Below, one piece after another: positions 59,620 to 64,000 of a stretch of DNA of 64,000 nt. The translations under genes were made by a program, and so were the position numbers. Position 1 is the first letter of the stretch, and each line of letters opens with the position of its first letter. The notes under the pieces were generated by a model that saw only the letters and a list, made by a program, of their open reading frames with translations, did not search any database and was not told where the DNA came from. Origin of the DNA: Paracoccaceae bacterium (GTDB lineage: Bacteria; Pseudomonadota; Alphaproteobacteria; Rhodobacterales; Rhodobacteraceae); the NCBI GenBank assembly GCA_022763485.1, contig JALEGX010000086.1, positions 1 to 64,000 of the forward strand. Reading direction: 5' to 3'.

Positions 59620-61151
59620 TGCGCGGCCCTCACAACATTATCCGGCTGATCCGGACCGGGGCCACGCTGGAGCGAACCGGGGCGATGAATGTCGTGCTGG
59701 ACGCTTTTGAGGCCCCGAAACCGCTGCGCATCGTGGCGCATGTTCTGGGCTGGCCGTTCAAATGGCTGGGCTACAAGGGTGAGCCCGACATGCCCCCAGC
59801 GACCCGCGCACTGACGGCGCTTGGTCCGGCCTACATCAAGTTTGGTCAGGTTCTGTCGACCCGTCCCGATGTTGTGGGGGACGAGCTGGCCGAACAGCTG
59901 CGCGTGCTGCAGGACAAGCTGCCGCCGTTTTCCCGCGCCGAAGCCATGGCCGAGGTGGAGAAGGAACTGGGCGTCAAGATTGATGACGTGTTTTCCGAGT
60001 TCAGCGAACCAATCGCCGCGGCCTCGATCGCGCAGGTTCACCGCGCCCGCCTGGTCGAAACCGGCGAAGACGTCGCGGTCAAGGTGCTACGCCCGGGCAT
60101 CGAGCGCGCTTTCCAGAAGGATGTTGACGCCTTCTACTTCGCCGCCCGTATCGTCGACCTGTTCGCCCCCGGAGCCCGTCGGCTGCGACCGATGGATGTC
60201 ATCGAACATTTCGACGGTGTCGTGCAGGGTGAGCTGGACCTGAGGCTTGAAAGCGCCTCGGCCTCTGAATTTGAAGCGAACACCGCGCAGGATGAGGGGT
60301 TCCAGCTTCCCCCTGTCCTGTGGAACCTGTCCGCGCGCCGGGTGATGACCCTGGGCTGGGCCGATGGCCTGCCCTTGGGTGATAACGCCGCGCTGGATGC
60401 TGCGGGACACGACCGCCGTGCCCTGGGTGAACGGGTGCTGACCCTGTTTCTGCGCCATGCGCTGCGCGACGGTTTCTTTCACGCCGATATGCATCAGGGC
60501 AACCTGAAGGTCGCCGCCAATGGGGACATCATTGCCTATGACTTCGGCATCATGGGCCATATCGACGAATACACCCGCCGCGTTTACGCCGAGATCCTGT
60601 TTGGCTTCATCAAGCGGGACTACAAGCGCGTTGCCGAGGTGCATTTCGAAGCGGGCTATGTTCCTGCCACGCAGGACGTTGATGAGTTCGCCCGCGCCCT
60701 GCGCGCGGTGGGCGAGCCGATCTTTGGCATGGACGCCACTCATATCTCTATGGGGCGTCTGCTGAATTACCTGTTCGAAGTCACCGAACGCTTCGGCATG
60801 GAAACCCGGACAGAGCTGATCCTGCTGCAGCGCACCATGGTTGTGGTAGAAGGCGTGGCCCGGTCTCTGGATCCCCGGATCAACATCTGGGAAGCGGCCC
60901 GCCCCGTTGTCGAGGATTATATCAAGCGGTCGATCGGTCCGCGTGCCGTCGCCTCGGACTTGCTGGACACCGCGCGGGTGATGGCGCGTTTTGGCCCGCG
61001 CCTGCCTGCGCTGGTGGAATCGGCACTGATCGCCCAATCCAACCCTCAACCGCAGAATACGGATGGGTTCTTGCGCTCGCGCTGGATGCCGGCGCTTGCT
61101 GGTGGGGCCGTCGGGGTTCTGGCCACTGTGATCCTGTCGCAGGTGTTCTGA
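59619..61151 (+). CDS. ubiB: 2-polyprenylphenol 6-hydroxylase accessory kinase-like protein UbiB
   Basis: LGPAYIKFGQVLSTRPDVVGDELAEQLRVLQDKLPPF; AAASIAQVHRARL; FFHADMHQGNLKV. Confidence 0.96.
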   Translation: MRGPHNIIRLIRTGATLERTGAMNVVLDAFEAPKPLRIVAHVLGWPFKWLGYKGEPDMPPATRALTALGPAYIKFGQVLSTRPDVVGDELAEQLRVLQDKLPPFSRAEAMAEVEKELGVKIDDVFSEFSEPIAAASIAQVHRARLVETGEDVAVKVLRPGIERAFQKDVDAFYFAARIVDLFAPGARRLRPMDVIEHFDGVVQGELDLRLESASASEFEANTAQDEGFQLPPVLWNLSARRVMTLGWADGLPLGDNAALDAAGHDRRALGERVLTLFLRHALRDGFFHADMHQGNLKVAANGDIIAYDFGIMGHIDEYTRRVYAEILFGFIKRDYKRVAEVHFEAGYVPATQDVDEFARALRAVGEPIFGMDATHISMGRLLNYLFEVTERFGMETRTELILLQRTMVVVEGVARSLDPRINIWEAARPVVEDYIKRSIGPRAVASDLLDTARVMARFGPRLPALVESALIAQSNPQPQNTDGFLRSRWMPALAGGAVGVLATVILSQVF

Positions 61152-61193
61152 CCGAAACCGTAAAAACGGACCTTGAGACAGACCAACGAAAGA

Positions 61194-61219
61194 GGGGGCC
61201 ACGCGGCCCCCTTTGTGTT
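61194..61219 (+). terminator. ubiB terminator
   Basis: GGGGGCC-ACGC-GGCCCCC followed by TTTGTGTTT. Confidence 0.75.
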
Positions 61220-61248
61220 TGAAGTGCTGTCTTAAGCTTTCGGCCTGA

Positions 61249-62424
61249 TCACAGACGTTCGATTGCCAGCGCGATCCCCTGCCCGCCACCGATACACATG
61301 GTGATCAGAGCCTTGGAGCCGCCAATGCGCTCCAGCTCATAGAGGGCCTTGATGGTGATGATGGCACCGGTTGCGCCCACCGGGTGACCCAGCGCAATGG
61401 CCCCGCCGTTCGGGTTCACCTTGGCCGGATCCAGACCAAGTTCCTTGTTCACCGCCAGCGCTTGTGCTGCGAAGGCTTCATTGGATTCGATGACGTCGAA
61501 ATCACCGACCGACAGGCCTGTGCGGGCCAGCAGATTCTGAACGGCAGGCACAGGGCCGATTCCCATGACTTCGGGACGGACCCCGGCGTGGGCGTAGCCC
61601 AGCACCCGTGCGCGCGGCTTCAGGCCCGCCTTATCGGCTGCATCGGCATTTGCCAGAACCAGAGCAGCCGCACCGTCGTTGATGCCCGACGCGTTGCCCG
61701 CCGTAACGCGGCCGTCCTTCTTGAACACCGGACGCAGCCCTGCCAGCGCCTCTGCGGTCGAGGCCTTGGGGTGCTCATCGACTTCAAAGGGAACCATGTC
61801 GCGCTTGACCTTGACCTCAACCGGGGTGATCTGGCTCTTGAAATATCCCTCGGCGATGGCGTTGGCGGCCCGTTCCTGGCTGGCAACGGCGAAGGCATCC
61901 ATCTGCTCGCGCGTGACGTCATGTTCATCAGCAACGTTTTCAGCCGTCACCCCCATGTGACCGGTTCCGAACGGGCAGTTCAGCGCACCCAGCATCATGT
62001 CCAGCGATTTGACATCGCCCATCTTCGCGCCCCAGCGCTGCTGAGGCATGATGAACGGGCTGCGGGACATGTTCTCGGCACCACCCGCCAGAGCGAAATC
62101 GGCATCGCCCAGCATCACCGACTGGATACCCGAAACGATGGCTTGCGCGCCAGAGCCGCACAGGCGGTTCACGTTCATCGCTGGCGTGCCGTTGGGGATA
62201 CCCGCTTGCATCGCGGCAACACGCGACAGATACATGTCTCGGGGTTCCGTGTTGATCACATGGCCGAACACGACGTGGCCGATCTGCGCCCCTTCAACAC
62301 CGGAACGCTCCATCGCGGCTTTGGACGCGGCCGTGGCCAGGTCGATCGGGGTTGTGTTGGCCAGGCTGCCACCAAAGGTGCCGATGGCCGTCCGTGCGCC
62401 ATCCAGGATTACGATATCGGTCAC
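61249..62424 (-). CDS. Acetyl-CoA C-acyltransferase (thiolase)
   Basis: VNRLCGSGAQAIVSGIQSVMLGDADFALAGGAENMSRSP; NPNGGAIALGHPVGATGAIITIKALYEL; GTG start at 62424. Confidence 0.95.
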   Translation of the reverse strand: MTDIVILDGARTAIGTFGGSLANTTPIDLATAASKAAMERSGVEGAQIGHVVFGHVINTEPRDMYLSRVAAMQAGIPNGTPAMNVNRLCGSGAQAIVSGIQSVMLGDADFALAGGAENMSRSPFIMPQQRWGAKMGDVKSLDMMLGALNCPFGTGHMGVTAENVADEHDVTREQMDAFAVASQERAANAIAEGYFKSQITPVEVKVKRDMVPFEVDEHPKASTAEALAGLRPVFKKDGRVTAGNASGINDGAAALVLANADAADKAGLKPRARVLGYAHAGVRPEVMGIGPVPAVQNLLARTGLSVGDFDVIESNEAFAAQALAVNKELGLDPAKVNPNGGAIALGHPVGATGAIITIKALYELERIGGSKALITMCIGGGQGIALAIERL

Positions 62425-62597
62425 GAAGAAGTCCTCCAGTCGGTTTCTGCGCCACTTTGCACACGCAGTATCATGATGTCTTTCGGAACGTACCGTCATC
62501 AGCGCGCGCAGGGATCCGGACAAAACCGCCCGCGACGGTGGACCGCAGGCAGGACAGCGGAATTGACATCGCGCAGCTTCCAGCGCAGAAATCCGCT

Positions 62598-63164
62598 ATG
62601 ACGGAGAACCCAGACGATATCCTGACCCGCTTGCCCGCCAGGCTGAAAGAGGCCCGCAGGGCGCAGGGCTTGTCGCTGGAGGCCGTGGCCAACCTGTCGG
62701 GCGTGTCGCGCTCCATGGTCAGCCAGATCGAACGCGGCGAAAGCTCTCCGACGATTGCCACGCTGTGGAACCTCACACGGGCTTTGCAGGTGGATTTCGC
62801 CGGGTTGCTGGAAGCCGGGGACACCGCGGACCGGATCGACGTCTTGCGCGCCGAAGATGTGCCGAAGATCGAAAACATGGGCCAGGGCTGCCGTATCCGG
62901 ATCCTCTCGCCGCCGGAAGAAGCCGGCGGGCATGAGGTCTATGACATCCGGTTTGACAAAGGCGGTGCATTGAACAGCCAACCGCATACCCGCGGCGCGC
63001 TGGAACAGCTCACGGTGCTGGAAGGTGAGATCGCGCTGAGCTCGGGCGCGGCTGAAAGCCGTCTCAGCTCCGGCGATACCGCTCGCTATGCTGCGGATGT
63101 GCCCCATGCGATCACCGCGCCTGACAGCGCGGCGCGCGTCTTTTTGATCGTCAAGAACGCCTGA
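62598..63164 (+). CDS. XRE family regulator with C-terminal cupin domain
   Basis: [60 protein letters not shown]; cupin-like C-terminus. Confidence 0.9.
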   Translation: MTENPDDILTRLPARLKEARRAQGLSLEAVANLSGVSRSMVSQIERGESSPTIATLWNLTRALQVDFAGLLEAGDTADRIDVLRAEDVPKIENMGQGCRIRILSPPEEAGGHEVYDIRFDKGGALNSQPHTRGALEQLTVLEGEIALSSGAAESRLSSGDTARYAADVPHAITAPDSAARVFLIVKNA

Positions 63165-63175
63165 GTTCCCGCAAG

Positions 63176-63201
63176 GAAAGAATTTTCGCGAAAATTCTTT
63201 C
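63176..63201. repeat. Palindromic element E (perfect 26-nt palindrome)
   Basis: GAAAGAATTTTCGCGAAAATTCTTTC. Confidence 0.88.
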
Positions 63202-63269
63202 TCCCCGCACACCCTGGGTTTCAGGTCGAAACGCAGGCCCCTTGCCAGTGCAAACACGTCCGTATCACC

Positions 63270-63299
63270 GGGTAAGAATTTTCCCGAAAATTCTTACCC
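63270..63299. repeat. Palindromic element F (14-bp arms, CC centre)
   Basis: GGGTAAGAATTTTCCCGAAAATTCTTACCC. Confidence 0.88.
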
Positions 63300-63334
63300 T
63301 CCAAAAATTCCACCTTCACGGAAATTTTTCCATA

Positions 63335-63360
63335 ATTTGGGATTTCCTCTATTTGGGATT
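63335..63360. promoter_or_regulatory. Tandem ATTTGGGATT repeat upstream of kbl
   Basis: ATTTGGGATT at 63335-63344 and 63351-63360 (16-bp period). Confidence 0.4.
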
Positions 63361-63406
63361 CAATTCCGTTATGGTAGAAGTCGACTCGCACCAAGGAGTC
63401 ACACCC

Positions 63407-64000
63407 ATGTCCAACGCCTTTCTGAACGACATCTCGGCCACGCTTGCGCAGATCGAAGACGACGGTCTGTATAAGCGCGAGCGCATGATCACCTCACCGC
63501 AGGGCGGTGAGATCATGGTGGGCGACCGCGAAGTCATCAACCTCTGCGCCAACAACTATCTGGGGCTGGCAGATCACCCCGCGCTGATCGAAGCGGCACA
63601 GGCGGCGATGGGTCCCAAGGGGTTCGGCATGGCGAGCGTGCGGTTCATCTGCGGCACCCAGGACATTCACCGCGAGCTGGAGCAGAAGCTGGCGCAATTC
63701 CTGGGCAAGGATGATGCGATCCTGTTTGCCGCTTGTTTCGACGCCAATGGGGGGCTGTTCGAACCGCTACTGGGTCCAGAGGATGCAATCATTTCCGACA
63801 GCCTTAACCATGCGTCGATCATCGACGGCGTGCGGCTGTGCAAGGCAAAGCGCTATCGCTACCTGAACAGTGACATGAACGACCTTGAGGCCTGGCTGAA
63901 GCAGGCGCGGGAGGATGGCGCCCGCCACATCATGATCGCCACGGATGGTGTATTTTCGATGGATGGCTATCTGGCAAAGCTGCCGGAAATCCGGGCGCTA
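63407..64000 (+). CDS. kbl: Glycine C-acetyltransferase (2-amino-3-ketobutyrate CoA ligase), truncated by window end
   Basis: [58 protein letters not shown]; frame open to 64000. Confidence 0.93.
   Translation, partial: MSNAFLNDISATLAQIEDDGLYKRERMITSPQGGEIMVGDREVINLCANNYLGLADHPALIEAAQAAMGPKGFGMASVRFICGTQDIHRELEQKLAQFLGKDDAILFAACFDANGGLFEPLLGPEDAIISDSLNHASIIDGVRLCKAKRYRYLNSDMNDLEAWLKQAREDGARHIMIATDGVFSMDGYLAKLPEIRAL

Overview
This is a GC-rich alphaproteobacterial window, most like the Rhodobacteraceae/Roseobacter group. I judged this from gene content, gene order and codon usage; I ran no database search. It has three parts. (1) About 0.4-21 kb: a homoprotocatechuate meta-cleavage cluster (hpaE, hpaD, FAH-family, hpaH, hpaI); an exported alpha/beta hydrolase + SnoaL-like protein + AraC regulator module; a DMFase-large-subunit-like protein; an MBL hydrolase; two type-I sulfatases; a MarR regulator; a TctCBA tripartite tricarboxylate transporter; then an FAD-flavocytochrome-like dehydrogenase, a ThDP enzyme and an amidase. 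(2) About 22-48 kb: an accessory methyl-amine/C1-type region with four DAO-GcvT fusion oxidoreductases (one frameshifted at a C6 run), two non-Pyl MttB-family methyltransferases, SHMT, three LysR regulators, two class III aminotransferases, two ALDHs, and a five-gene operon with a D-glutamate-cyclase-like protein and a small orphan SelA/PLP-like half protein. (3) About 48-64 kb: the conserved replication locus gyrB-lysE-recF-dnaN-dnaA, plus rpsT, enoyl-CoA hydratase, mutM, ubiE, ubiB, thiolase, an XRE-cupin regulator and the start of kbl. The best non-gene signals are: a motif (TGATGA...AAA) 76-80 bp upstream of three separate catabolic operons; a family of near-perfect AT-core palindromes that occur in pairs, two of them in frame inside a coding gene; two 16-bp MarR-type palindromes 20 bp apart; and a 12-bp direct repeat with 21-bp period, consistent with an AraC site.
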